From Marinobacter salsuginis (GTDB lineage: Bacteria; Pseudomonadota; Gammaproteobacteria; Pseudomonadales; Oleiphilaceae), in assembly GCF_009617755.1 (NCBI RefSeq), contig NZ_BGZH01000001.1, positions 186,001 to 250,000 on the forward strand: a stretch of DNA of 64,000 nucleotides, written 5' to 3'. Position numbers and translations under genes: made by a program. The notes beneath the pieces are model-generated. The model worked only from the letters and a program-made list of their open reading frames with translations. It was not told the DNA's origin and searched no databases. Below, piece after piece: positions 52,736 through 61,530 of the stretch. Positions within the stretch are counted from its first letter, which is position 1. Every line of letters begins with the position of its first letter.

Positions 52736-54630
52736 CGTATGAAATCTTTGTAGTGCTGATACCAGAGGGCGAAGACCACCATGCTCCAGAGCTCCTGAGT
52801 GAAACGGTTATCACCTGAAAGGTGTGCCTGCCATAGCGCCCTAACCTGCTCCATTCTGAAATAACGGGACAAACCGCTATCGGGCCCCGTCAAAAGCGGT
52901 TCAGCAATACCCCGAATCTCTGATCTCAACCATTGGGCGAGCGGCACCGAGAACCCCATTTTCTTCCGGTAGAGTATGTCTTCATCAAGCAAATCAGAGA
53001 AACATTCCTTTAGAACGTGCTTCTTACTCTTGCCTTTCAGCTTCAGCGCAGAAGGAATGCCAGCGGCATACTCCACTACCCGGTAATCAAGGAGCGGAGC
53101 ACGGGTTTCCAGGGAATTCGCCATGCTCATTCGATCAACCTTCACCAGGATGTCCCCCGGTAAATAGGTCTTGATATCCGTATAGAGAATGCGGGAAAGA
53201 TGATCTTCCGCAGGTGCCTCCTGATAGTGATGCCGGGTAATCTCAGCAGGATCGTAATCATCAGTTAGCGCGGCAAACTCAGGGGAGACAATTCTTTTCC
53301 AAACCCTGGGATTAAAAAAGCAGTTGCTCGTGAAGAACCCGCGATCTGGATCGAGTGCTACGGTCCCGAAAAGCGACGACGCCTTTTTGCCCAACTGGCC
53401 CGGGATACGGCCTGCCAGTCGGGATAACCCGGGAAAAAGAGAATGCCGCAGTGCCGGGGGGAACAAAGACCGGATTCGGTTTTCAATGGCATCTGTCCGA
53501 TACTTGGAGTAACCCGCAAAATTCTCATCGCCTCCGTCCCCGGCGAGCGCAACAGTAACCTGGGTGCGCGCAAGCTGTGAAACGAAAAACGTGGGCACAA
53601 AAGAAGGATCTGCAAAGGGCTCATCAAAGAATCGACTAATACCAACGAGGTTATCCGCGACCGTCTCTTTGACCGTGAATACGTGATGGTCTGTCTTGAA
53701 TTGCCTGGCGACATGGTCCGCGTACTTAATTTCATCGAACTTTTCGTCATCAAATCCGATAGTGCAGGTAGTAACGGGCTGAGAAGACCGGCCCGCCATA
53801 AGACCTACAACAGCGCTCGAGTCGATACCACCGCTCAAAAAAGCGCCCAAGGGAACATCACTGATCATTCTCAAGCGTACCGCTTCGTCAATGACATCGT
53901 AGAGTCCGGCTTTTATATCACTTACCGTCCGACCCTCTACCGGCCTGAAGGAAAGATCCCAGTATCTCCTTACGGAAATACGACCCTCGCAAACTTCCAT
54001 ACAATGCCCAGGCGGTAGTTTGTGTACGTTCGTATAGATCGTCTTGGGGTCAGGGATGTATTGATAGACGAAGAAGTCCTTGATCGCATCCGGCCTCAGC
54101 GCGGGGCGCACAACGGGTGTAGCGAATAACGCTTTAATTTCAGAACCAAAGAGGAACTGTCCATCCGTGTCGGTGTAATAAAGAGGCTTTTTACCGAGCC
54201 GATCCCGTCCGATGAAAAGTGTCTTGGCCTTGGCATCCCAAATGGCGAATGCGAACATCCCGTTCAGCTGCCTTAGGCAGGATTCACCATGCCTGGCGTA
54301 CAGAGCGAGAAGCACTTCCGTGTCTGTCTGGGTTTTGAACGAAAAACCGTCTTGCTCCAAGCCCTCGCGAAGAGAGCGAAAATTATAGATTTCGCCATTG
54401 AAAACGATAATGTACCGCCCGCACGACGATGCCATCGGCTGGTTACCGGCGGATGATAAATCCAGGATGCTCAGGCGCTGATGAACAAGAGCGACGTCCT
54501 GATCGATGTGGACGCCGTTCGCGTCCGGACCTCGATGAGCAATGGCCTGCCCCATCCGTTGGGCCCATAGGTGGTGGTGTTCTCGATCCGGCAACGTACC
54601 GGTGCGCAAAAATCCTGCGATGCCACACAT
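52732..54630 (-). CDS. XrtA/PEP-CTERM system amidotransferase (asparagine synthase-like)
   Basis: 632 residues. Class II glutamine amidotransferase with catalytic Cys2 (MCGIAGFLRTG) and IAHRGPDANG, FNGEIYNF motifs, followed by an ATP-pyrophosphatase domain carrying SGGIDSSAV and the later GDGGDENFAGYSKY. The domain order is that of asparagine synthetase B. In exosortase/PEP-CTERM loci a homologue of this gene is a standard member, taken to amidate a sugar or peptide carboxylate in the polysaccharide pathway; the true acceptor is not known. Its neighbours are GT4 genes on both sides with 2-4 bp junctions. It has the usual length for the family. Confidence 0.93.
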   Translation of the reverse strand: MCGIAGFLRTGTLPDREHHHLWAQRMGQAIAHRGPDANGVHIDQDVALVHQRLSILDLSSAGNQPMASSCGRYIIVFNGEIYNFRSLREGLEQDGFSFKTQTDTEVLLALYARHGESCLRQLNGMFAFAIWDAKAKTLFIGRDRLGKKPLYYTDTDGQFLFGSEIKALFATPVVRPALRPDAIKDFFVYQYIPDPKTIYTNVHKLPPGHCMEVCEGRISVRRYWDLSFRPVEGRTVSDIKAGLYDVIDEAVRLRMISDVPLGAFLSGGIDSSAVVGLMAGRSSQPVTTCTIGFDDEKFDEIKYADHVARQFKTDHHVFTVKETVADNLVGISRFFDEPFADPSFVPTFFVSQLARTQVTVALAGDGGDENFAGYSKYRTDAIENRIRSLFPPALRHSLFPGLSRLAGRIPGQLGKKASSLFGTVALDPDRGFFTSNCFFNPRVWKRIVSPEFAALTDDYDPAEITRHHYQEAPAEDHLSRILYTDIKTYLPGDILVKVDRMSMANSLETRAPLLDYRVVEYAAGIPSALKLKGKSKKHVLKECFSDLLDEDILYRKKMGFSVPLAQWLRSEIRGIAEPLLTGPDSGLSRYFRMEQVRALWQAHLSGDNRFTQELWSMVVFALWYQHYKDFIR

Positions 54631-54632
54631 GA

Positions 54633-55784
54633 TTAGTCGGCCCCCCCGGTTACCGTTGAATTACGGGAGGACATAAGCTGCTGAAAGAGTTCAAGATACT
54701 CATCAGCCATTCGTCGCGCCGAATAGACTTCTTCTACTCGGGTCCTGGCATTCGCAGTCAGTGTGGCCTTGAGTTCAGGGTCATCAAGCAGTTTATTGCA
54801 GGCTTTAACTAATGCACCGACATCGCCGTGTGGCACCAATAACCCAGTAACTCCATCTTCAATCAGTTGATCTACCCCAGGAATATCGTAGGCAACGACC
54901 GGAACACCGACAGCCATCGATTCCATCAAGCACCTGGGAATCCCCTCCAACGAAGAGGTCATCACGAACATCTCAAACTTGGAAAGCAGCTCCAGGCGAT
55001 CTTCGCGAAAGCCCAGAAATCTGACAGCCCGCCCTGCTTTCATGAGGGTGCACGTTTCCTCCAATTGTGGACGTTGCCGTCCCTCACCTATGAGCTGTAG
55101 CTCCAGGCCTTGGTGATGTTCGTGCAGCCCCTCAAACGCGCTCAATAAGTCCAGTAGTCCTTTGCGGGGAATAAGTTGTCCAATAAATCCGATTGGCCGG
55201 ATACCGGCTACCTCCTTTTCCCGGATACTGGGATTTGCGAGTGTGGCGTCTATGTCCTTGATATCGACACCATTCCGGATAAAGCGAATCTTTGATGACG
55301 GCACCCTGAAACGGTGCATGTCCTCTATCAATTCCTCGGACAAGGGGGCTACAGCATCAAAGTACCTGAGGATTGAGGTTCCAAGCCTGATAAACATTTT
55401 AAGTTTAAAGCCGACATTGCCGGAGAAGCCGTGGGGTGTGCTCACGCAACGGATGCCTGCAATCCTGCCGGCGATCAGGCCCAGAATGTCGGATTTATAG
55501 CCATGGGTCAGAATGACATCGATTTCCCGCTCCCGGATAATGTTCACCAGCGTTTTTACGCTTCTGATATCGAATCGACCAGCCATATCAACGTAATGGA
55601 CCTGGCCAGCCGAGTCGGGGTGGAAATCTGCTACGCGCAGGTCTTGGTTCGGGCTTTCCCTCGTTACCGCCAGATCGCATCGCATTCGCTGCGGATCAAT
55701 GTTGTTGGCAAATGCCAGTACCCATCTTTCGGCCCCGTAAAAACCCGAAGGTGAGATAAACTGAAGCACCTTGATCTGACTCAC
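54633..55784 (-). CDS. Glycosyltransferase family 4
   Basis: 383 residues, GT-B fold. N-terminal VLQFISPSGFYGAERWVLAFANNID, then STPHGFSGN and a GT4 donor-binding region with IRFIRNGVDIKDID, GFIGQLIPRKGLLDLLSAF and TSSLEGIPRCLMESMAVGVPVVAYDIPG. It is closely packed between the O-antigen ligase-like gene (4-bp overlap) and the amidotransferase gene. It differs from the GT4 at 51614-52735 throughout, so the two are not tandem duplicates. It supplies one glycosidic bond of the repeat unit. Confidence 0.92.
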   Translation of the reverse strand: MSQIKVLQFISPSGFYGAERWVLAFANNIDPQRMRCDLAVTRESPNQDLRVADFHPDSAGQVHYVDMAGRFDIRSVKTLVNIIREREIDVILTHGYKSDILGLIAGRIAGIRCVSTPHGFSGNVGFKLKMFIRLGTSILRYFDAVAPLSEELIEDMHRFRVPSSKIRFIRNGVDIKDIDATLANPSIREKEVAGIRPIGFIGQLIPRKGLLDLLSAFEGLHEHHQGLELQLIGEGRQRPQLEETCTLMKAGRAVRFLGFREDRLELLSKFEMFVMTSSLEGIPRCLMESMAVGVPVVAYDIPGVDQLIEDGVTGLLVPHGDVGALVKACNKLLDDPELKATLTANARTRVEEVYSARRMADEYLELFQQLMSSRNSTVTGGAD

Positions 55785-57151
55785 GTATATACGTCCCTGC
55801 TTTTGCGTGTAAATTTGGCCTGTTTGTACGATGCTGCGTCGCCTTCTCCGGCGGCATCAGCATTTGCTTTCTTGGCCTGCAAGTAATAGACCTTGATCGC
55901 AACAGCCAGAAAAAGAATCATCCAATAAAGGATTTCGGCCCGGAATCTGTTTATGAAAGTGCCCGCGGCAAGATATCCGATGAACGCACACTCCAGCGCC
56001 AGTATCTGAAAATACGCTTTGGCGTTATCCAGGGACATAACATATTTCTTGGCTTTGCGAGACAGACGATACAACGACAGCAACATGCAGCAGAAGAAAC
56101 CAAAGCCAAGCCAGCCCAGCTCCGACAAACCCTGGAACCACATTGAGTGGACAGAGCGATGCTCCACTCCTCCGCGGGTATCATCGTCCATGTATATAGG
56201 GGCGAGCCTGTTATATCCGTTGATCCCCATCCCCATCGGATGATCTTCAAGCATGTCAAACGTTGTCCACCAGAACACCATACGACTGGAGCCACTGGAT
56301 TCCTTGTCTTCGATTTCTTTCAGCGTTCCCATACGTTCCCAGAACAAGTCATCGGTGACGTAGATCGCGCCCGAGAGCCCGACAACAACGATGAGCACAG
56401 CCGTGAATCGCTGTCCTTTGCGCTGCTGGCTGGAAAAAATCATGAACAGTATAAAAATGCCCAAACTGACTACGCAGGCAAGAAACGCCCCCCGGCTGTT
56501 GATCAGAACGAGGCCGTTGGCAATCAGCGCACCACACACAACAGAGAGAACCCGGATTTTTTTGTCACCCATCCAGGCGAAATAAAGCAACAGGACTGCC
56601 GAAGGGACTAGAGCCGCCGCTGTATCATTGGCATCAAGGGAATCCACCATTCCGATTCCCTCCACCCTCCCTTGCGCATTCCGACCTGTCACATGGGCGA
56701 GATAACCGATGTAAGCGCACCCCATGATGTATACCCACAGGCATACTTTGAGTGCTTTCTCCGAATAAATAAGCTTGTAAGCAACCAAAACAATAATAAT
56801 CAGCTTGAGGAATTCGAACGTAAAGCGTTTATGGTTTGGGAGGTCAAGGGCAAAGATGTAAGCAACGTAATACATACCAAGAACTGCAAGCATCCACTTG
56901 AACGGCGCCATCTCTCCCCAAGGGCTCATTTCTGAGTAATGACGGTATTTTGCTGCAAGAACGGATAGCATCAGCAGGGAGGCGATTAACGAATAGCGCA
57001 ACCCGGGAATACTGCTGGCCCACCAGCGATTGTCTGGGTTAAAAAAATAAACCATCTGGTAAACCACAAATGCGGCGGTACCGCTGTATGCAAGGGCAGC
57101 AACAACGCCACCAAAAAACACCAGCAGGAAAAGAAGCGCAAATTTCGACAT
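55781..57151 (-). CDS. O-antigen ligase-like/Wzy-type membrane protein, exosortase-locus associated
   Basis: 456 residues with about 11-12 hydrophobic helices and a periplasmic loop of roughly 70 residues in the second half (ERMGTLKEIEDKESSGSSRMVFWWTTFDMLEDHPMG). The conserved end GMGINGYNRLAP and HSMWFQGLSELGWLGF is the Wzy_C/WaaL ligase signature. In XrtA-type loci this protein is thought to act as polymerase or O-glycosylation ligase that attaches repeat units. It overlaps the GT4 downstream (ATGA) and abuts the GT2 upstream. The C-terminus is basic and cytoplasmic. Confidence 0.88.
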   Translation of the reverse strand: MSKFALLFLLVFFGGVVAALAYSGTAAFVVYQMVYFFNPDNRWWASSIPGLRYSLIASLLMLSVLAAKYRHYSEMSPWGEMAPFKWMLAVLGMYYVAYIFALDLPNHKRFTFEFLKLIIIVLVAYKLIYSEKALKVCLWVYIMGCAYIGYLAHVTGRNAQGRVEGIGMVDSLDANDTAAALVPSAVLLLYFAWMGDKKIRVLSVVCGALIANGLVLINSRGAFLACVVSLGIFILFMIFSSQQRKGQRFTAVLIVVVGLSGAIYVTDDLFWERMGTLKEIEDKESSGSSRMVFWWTTFDMLEDHPMGMGINGYNRLAPIYMDDDTRGGVEHRSVHSMWFQGLSELGWLGFGFFCCMLLSLYRLSRKAKKYVMSLDNAKAYFQILALECAFIGYLAAGTFINRFRAEILYWMILFLAVAIKVYYLQAKKANADAAGEGDAASYKQAKFTRKSRDVYT

Positions 57152-58327
57152 CTAACGACCTTCCCTCCCCTGCCTTGCGCTGTCCCAGGTCACTTGGGTT
57201 TCACCCTGAATCGCCCTGAGAATGCCTCGAACGGCATACCAATTCACTGCGACGAAGTAGTAGGGAAAGGAAATCCAGATTGGAAGGGCGTTCTTGTGGG
57301 AAGAAAAATGACCAATGGCAGCCAACCCAAGGGTTAGCACACCGCCGAGCGCAATCAATTTGAACACGGTCAAACCAAAAAGAGAAAGTGCCAGACTCCC
57401 GAAACCACCCAAAGCGAGGAAAAGAGGGATCAACCAACGCAACAGTTTGTGAGAAATCACCATGAAGGAAAAAAGCCCGGTTTTAAAAGGATTCATAACA
57501 CCCCGAACCCGGAAAAGCCCTCGAATGCTCCGATTTACAATGCGTTCTTTGCGGGCGATTTCCTTATCAAACTCTCCGGCAGTCTCCTCAAAACACTGAG
57601 CTTTCGGCTCGAAAACGCCGCGGTAGCCCTTAAGCACAATTTGAAGGGGATTCACAAAATCGTTGATGTCTTTTTGATCCAGAGGCTGCCACAAAGCACT
57701 TCTTATGGCGTAAATAGCGCCATCACCTCCGACAACCGACGAAAGGCGCGATTCCATGGTTTTGATTGCCAGTTCATATCTCCAATAGAGCCCTTCATTC
57801 TGAGCACTGGCTCCGGCCTCTCCATCCGTATAGAGGGCCGCACCAACCACATAGCCCACATCTGGTCTCTGGAAGTGGCGAACCAACTGACGTACGGCAT
57901 CTGGCGCATACATGGCATTGGCGTCGCTAAACACCGTAATATCCGAGCGCACAGACTCCATGGCGAGGTTCAACCCCATGGTTTTCCCAAGACGCCCCTC
58001 CTGCCGGATCAGTTGAACCCCTTGCCCTGCGAATCGCTCAACAATCTCGTCTGTGCCGTCGGTTGAACCATCAGACACCACCAAAACGGAAAGTCGATCC
58101 TCTGGGTAATCGAGCTCCATCACGTTGTTGAGTTTCTCTTCAATCACATCGGCCTCATTAAAACAGGAAACAACGAGTGTCACCGTTGGGAGTTTGTCAT
58201 CGGGCTGCATCGCCACTTCTTCCAAGCTTTTCAATGACGACAGTACCCAAAGCACGAGCGGGTACCCGACATAGACGTAGGCCGGAACCAGGAAACATAT
58301 AAGGGTTGCAATCAGAATCGCGCTCAT
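57152..58327 (-). CDS. Membrane glycosyltransferase family 2
   Basis: 391 residues from the ATG at 58327, chosen because it overlaps the FemAB-like stop (ATGA); a longer start at 58363 would extend into that gene. An N-terminal helix (AILIATLICFLVPAYVYVG) precedes the GT-A domain: VTLVVSCFNEADVIEEKLNNV, VVSDGSTDGTDEIV, VFSDANAMYAPDAV (acidic motif DAN) and VVGGDGAIYAIR. Three C-terminal helices follow, after a NRSIRGLFRV segment resembling the Q/N-x-x-R-W region of processive GT2 enzymes. It probably builds or starts the chain at the inner membrane. Confidence 0.88.
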   Translation of the reverse strand: MSAILIATLICFLVPAYVYVGYPLVLWVLSSLKSLEEVAMQPDDKLPTVTLVVSCFNEADVIEEKLNNVMELDYPEDRLSVLVVSDGSTDGTDEIVERFAGQGVQLIRQEGRLGKTMGLNLAMESVRSDITVFSDANAMYAPDAVRQLVRHFQRPDVGYVVGAALYTDGEAGASAQNEGLYWRYELAIKTMESRLSSVVGGDGAIYAIRSALWQPLDQKDINDFVNPLQIVLKGYRGVFEPKAQCFEETAGEFDKEIARKERIVNRSIRGLFRVRGVMNPFKTGLFSFMVISHKLLRWLIPLFLALGGFGSLALSLFGLTVFKLIALGGVLTLGLAAIGHFSSHKNALPIWISFPYYFVAVNWYAVRGILRAIQGETQVTWDSARQGREGR

Positions 58328-59385
58328 AGGCTGATATATCGTCTTATCTTCGGACCAAGCCAATTGGCCAAATCAAGGGGCAAGCATTGCCAGCCGGCGA
58401 CTATCCATTGCCTAATCCTTGATTTTAGGTCGGTGGGAACAACCCAGGGGTTGTCAAAATCGGGAGCATCCCCTAAACGGTACCACCCGAGCGCCGCTGG
58501 CTCGGCCCCCCACTGCTTTTTAAAGCGAAATGTGCCTTCGCCGAAGGAAGAACGACCAAAATCGAAAGTTTTCGTGCCCCTATCGCTTACCCACTCAAGC
58601 AATCGCCAGTAAAGGAGCATGTTCGGTGCAAGGTGATTATATTCCGACAGCGTGGATGCCCAGGGAATGCAAGCTTCCTTGTTGCCCAAGAGAACGATAC
58701 CTGCCCCAACAGGCAAGCCATCCAGATCGACAACAGCGACCACCATCCTCGGGCCATAGGCTTCTCTCAATGCCTGGAAAAAAGACAAACTGTGAACCGG
58801 CGAACCCAACCGCCTCATATTGTCGCAAAAGACGCTATAGAATCGCCTGAGAAGCTCCTCTTCCATTCCAACACTGCAAACAAGTCCGTTCTTTTCAGCC
58901 TTGCGAATTTGGCTTCGAAGTTTTGGTTTGAAACTCGTAAACAAAGCCTGACTGCTGCCCGGCAGAGAGAGAATCATGCGAACCTTCTCGCCAGTGATCC
59001 AGTTGTCTGATTCTACGGCCGGGTCTCTGACACGAATCTCGACGGAGTTCATGCCTTCTCTGGTTTTCAAATCTTTTGCGGTCGAGAGAAGTTGCTCCCG
59101 AATCCTGTTATCGTCCGCAACAGGGCCGCCGTAATCGCAAAAGGGCAGAGAAATCAATTGAGGAGCAAGGAAGGGAGGCTTGATCCTCACGAGAGGCAAT
59201 ACTCCACAAACTTCGTTGTTTCGATAGGCGACGATAACCCTGCCCTCGTGTTGATAGGCCTTTTCGACCGCCTCCAACCACTCCATGTAATGATATGGAC
59301 CCGCTTCTCCAGATTCCTTCAGATAGCTGTCAAGCTCTTCCCTCGGACACTGAGCCAGTCTGAAGGCGCGAATCTCTAATGACAT
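58324..59385 (-). CDS. FemAB-like protein, exosortase-locus associated
   Basis: 353 residues, GNAT/FemAB fold: an N-terminal SYHYMEWLEAVEKAY-like segment (GPYHYMEWLEAVEKAYQHEG), a central FKPKLRSQIRKAEKNGLVCSVG and a C-terminal catalytic-fold core with VVDLDGLPVGAGIVLL, YNHLAPNMLLYWRLLEW and FDFGRSSFGEGTFRFKKQWG. This sequence of motifs is that of FemAB-related proteins found in PEP-CTERM loci. It may transfer an aminoacyl or acyl group to the polysaccharide precursor; the substrate is unknown. The ATG overlaps the GNAT gene's TAA by one base. Confidence 0.88.
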   Translation of the reverse strand: MSLEIRAFRLAQCPREELDSYLKESGEAGPYHYMEWLEAVEKAYQHEGRVIVAYRNNEVCGVLPLVRIKPPFLAPQLISLPFCDYGGPVADDNRIREQLLSTAKDLKTREGMNSVEIRVRDPAVESDNWITGEKVRMILSLPGSSQALFTSFKPKLRSQIRKAEKNGLVCSVGMEEELLRRFYSVFCDNMRRLGSPVHSLSFFQALREAYGPRMVVAVVDLDGLPVGAGIVLLGNKEACIPWASTLSEYNHLAPNMLLYWRLLEWVSDRGTKTFDFGRSSFGEGTFRFKKQWGAEPAALGWYRLGDAPDFDNPWVVPTDLKSRIRQWIVAGWQCLPLDLANWLGPKIRRYISL

Positions 59386-60509
59386 TATTGAACTCCGCGG
59401 GACAAAAGGTTGCGAGCCGACCGGAGCGCATTTTCGACAAATAGGGTAAGCCGTGGACGCTGCAACACCATTTTTACAATGCTTCCATGTTCACGCCCAA
59501 GACTCTTCTTGTAGCGATCTTCACCACCCATAAAGTCATAGAAATCCTGGCCTCTCTCTATGTAATCCTGAATCATCATGGAGTGCCCAACCAGCCCCGG
59601 TTTCAGGCGGTTATCATTGGTTTCGCTGGTTATTCCCAGATAGAAGTAAACTCGCTTCCCCTGGATGAAGTTGTAGAAACCCGCGAGTAGTTCTTCACCG
59701 GCTTTCACAACAGCGATATCCACCTCACCTTTTTCCCATCCGGATCGAATCAGACCATGATGAAAACGAACAAACTCATGGTTGGCATACCCACTTTGTC
59801 CCGGCAGCCTCCCCCACTTTCTAATATGCTGCTCGCCGAATCCATTGAACCACTCGAGGGCCTCTAAAACATTCAATGGGCGGTGCACCGCCACATTTCC
59901 AAACCCTGAATACAAGCGAGTGGAACGATTTATCTGATGGCGAGCGTTGGAGGACAGCGTTTGCAAGTAGCTGGACGCAGAACGTCGGACTTTACCCAGA
60001 TCGACACCCACACAAGGCGTTTGCCATCGAATCAAAGCACGCATACCACTAGCCCTGGATAATTCGGAGGCTCGACCAACGTCAATCCCACTCACAATGA
60101 GTTCATCCCATTGGATTTCATTCCGTTTGAGTGCGTCCAGAAAGGCTTTGCTCACTGCCTGTTCCTCGCCCCGTTTTATCAGAAAATCGTTGTACTCTAT
60201 CCAGATTTGATCTTCATATGGCTCACCGGTTTGGTGAAGCCTCATGCAATTAGAGATCACGAATCCATGCCGACGCTCTTCCGTCATCGAAAGCAACCCA
60301 AGGCCAATCAAGTGACCTGACTTCACTGCTTCAAGGACGAGCAGATTTGGTTTGTATGTTGTTAGCCAGTTCCCTATCCACCGCCATGATAGAAAAAAGC
60401 AGGCATCTGAATTCGCATATAACCTCTGCCACTTTTCTTCCAGTGACTCGATATTCGCCTGGGAGAAAGTGACCATGTTTACTGCTACAGAAATATTCTC
60501 GGCTAGCAT
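59385..60509 (-). CDS. GNAT-family acyltransferase (CelD/BcsL-like)
   Basis: 374 residues. The N-terminal region FFLSWRWIGNWLTTYKPNLLVLEA is characteristic of CelD/BcsL-type acetyltransferases with a FemAB-like double GNAT fold. The C-terminal half includes VAVVKAGEELLAGFYNFIQGKRVYFYLGI and KPGLVGHSMMIQDYIERGQDFYDFMGGEDRYKKSLG. It probably acylates a sugar in the polysaccharide. It overlaps the deacetylase gene by 7 bp and abuts the FemAB-like gene, so a deacetylase-acyltransferase pair may exchange N-acyl groups on the same residue; this is inference. Confidence 0.84.
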   Translation of the reverse strand: MLAENISVAVNMVTFSQANIESLEEKWQRLYANSDACFFLSWRWIGNWLTTYKPNLLVLEAVKSGHLIGLGLLSMTEERRHGFVISNCMRLHQTGEPYEDQIWIEYNDFLIKRGEEQAVSKAFLDALKRNEIQWDELIVSGIDVGRASELSRASGMRALIRWQTPCVGVDLGKVRRSASSYLQTLSSNARHQINRSTRLYSGFGNVAVHRPLNVLEALEWFNGFGEQHIRKWGRLPGQSGYANHEFVRFHHGLIRSGWEKGEVDIAVVKAGEELLAGFYNFIQGKRVYFYLGITSETNDNRLKPGLVGHSMMIQDYIERGQDFYDFMGGEDRYKKSLGREHGSIVKMVLQRPRLTLFVENALRSARNLLSRGVQ

Positions 60510-61501
60510 TCAGCCTGCTCCGCCAGCAAACGCAGTTGCGTCGGCGAAATCGCTTTGCCACCCATTTCGTTAAAGAAGAAATCAAAGAAGCGCCGGAAAC
60601 GCTCCAAAAACTCCCCCAGTTGAGCCTCGTTTCGAACATAAGTGGTATTGCCTGGAACGACACTGGGACTGTGAAAGCTCCAGGTGAAAACCCGGGTGCC
60701 GCGTCCCAACAAAGATTTGGTTAGCCTTAAATGCTCGTTTGAAGAGTACCCCTCGGGAGAAAGCATTAAACGATCAACCGCTCCGAGACGAGCCAGCACC
60801 CCTGGCAACCGGAATTGTCGCAACGACCACGCTACGTTATGCAGAGGTCTGCCAAACGAAGCAGCCCACCCCAAAAATGCACCAGTACAGGGAATTTCCA
60901 GCAGCGGCCGGTCCGGATCTCCAAACCAGAAAGGATTTGGCCCAAAGTGCGAATAGTCAGGGCCACCATCCTCGCTGCCATCCATCGGGGGACAGACCGA
61001 AAGGTCTATAGTGAACCCCAGTTCAGCAAGAATTTCCTGGGTATTCTCCCCAAAACCATAACGCCCAGCCTTGTAGATAGTGGGCTGAAAGCCGAAAGAT
61101 TCGGCGATCCGATCCTTGAGATTACTGAGCTTTTCTTTCTCCAGATCTCTGGGCAGATTTCCGGGATACATATTGGATCGGGTAAGAGCTTCCTTGAAGG
61201 GCGGATTCACCCAGGGATGCAACTGAGCCCCAATATCACACTCACCGCGGTCATAGTATTGTTTGAGAAGGCCGAACCCTTCCTTTTGGCTTGCAACTGG
61301 ATAATCTATTACATAGCAAGGAGTTATTCCGTATTCCCTGAAGATCGCCTGGGCCCTGCCGATGTACTCCATGGCGGAAACAGAATTCTCTCGAGAATCC
61401 GGTGCCGCACTCCAATCAAACTCTTCTTCGGCGTCGACGACCACGACCAGATAAGGTGGAGAATCCGCCGGCAATCTGATTTCCTTGCAGTCTTTGAACA
61501 T
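60503..61501 (-). CDS. Polysaccharide deacetylase family protein, exosortase-locus associated
   Basis: 332 residues from the ATG at 61501 with AGGAAAGGA upstream. The NodB-type fold is seen in VVVVDAEEEFDWS (metal/catalytic Asp), GECDIGAQLHPWVNPPF (His of the metal site) and KAGRYGFGENT. A C-terminal VFTWSFHSPSVVPGNTTYV motif completes it. It should remove N-acetyl groups from the polymer or its lipid-linked precursor. In XrtA-type loci a deacetylase of this size adjoins the FemAB-like gene, as here. No signal peptide is visible, implying a cytoplasmic place of action. Confidence 0.87.
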   Translation of the reverse strand: MFKDCKEIRLPADSPPYLVVVVDAEEEFDWSAAPDSRENSVSAMEYIGRAQAIFREYGITPCYVIDYPVASQKEGFGLLKQYYDRGECDIGAQLHPWVNPPFKEALTRSNMYPGNLPRDLEKEKLSNLKDRIAESFGFQPTIYKAGRYGFGENTQEILAELGFTIDLSVCPPMDGSEDGGPDYSHFGPNPFWFGDPDRPLLEIPCTGAFLGWAASFGRPLHNVAWSLRQFRLPGVLARLGAVDRLMLSPEGYSSNEHLRLTKSLLGRGTRVFTWSFHSPSVVPGNTTYVRNEAQLGEFLERFRRFFDFFFNEMGGKAISPTQLRLLAEQAEC

Positions 61502-61530
61502 TGAATCCTTTCCTGACAGCAGATATCTGA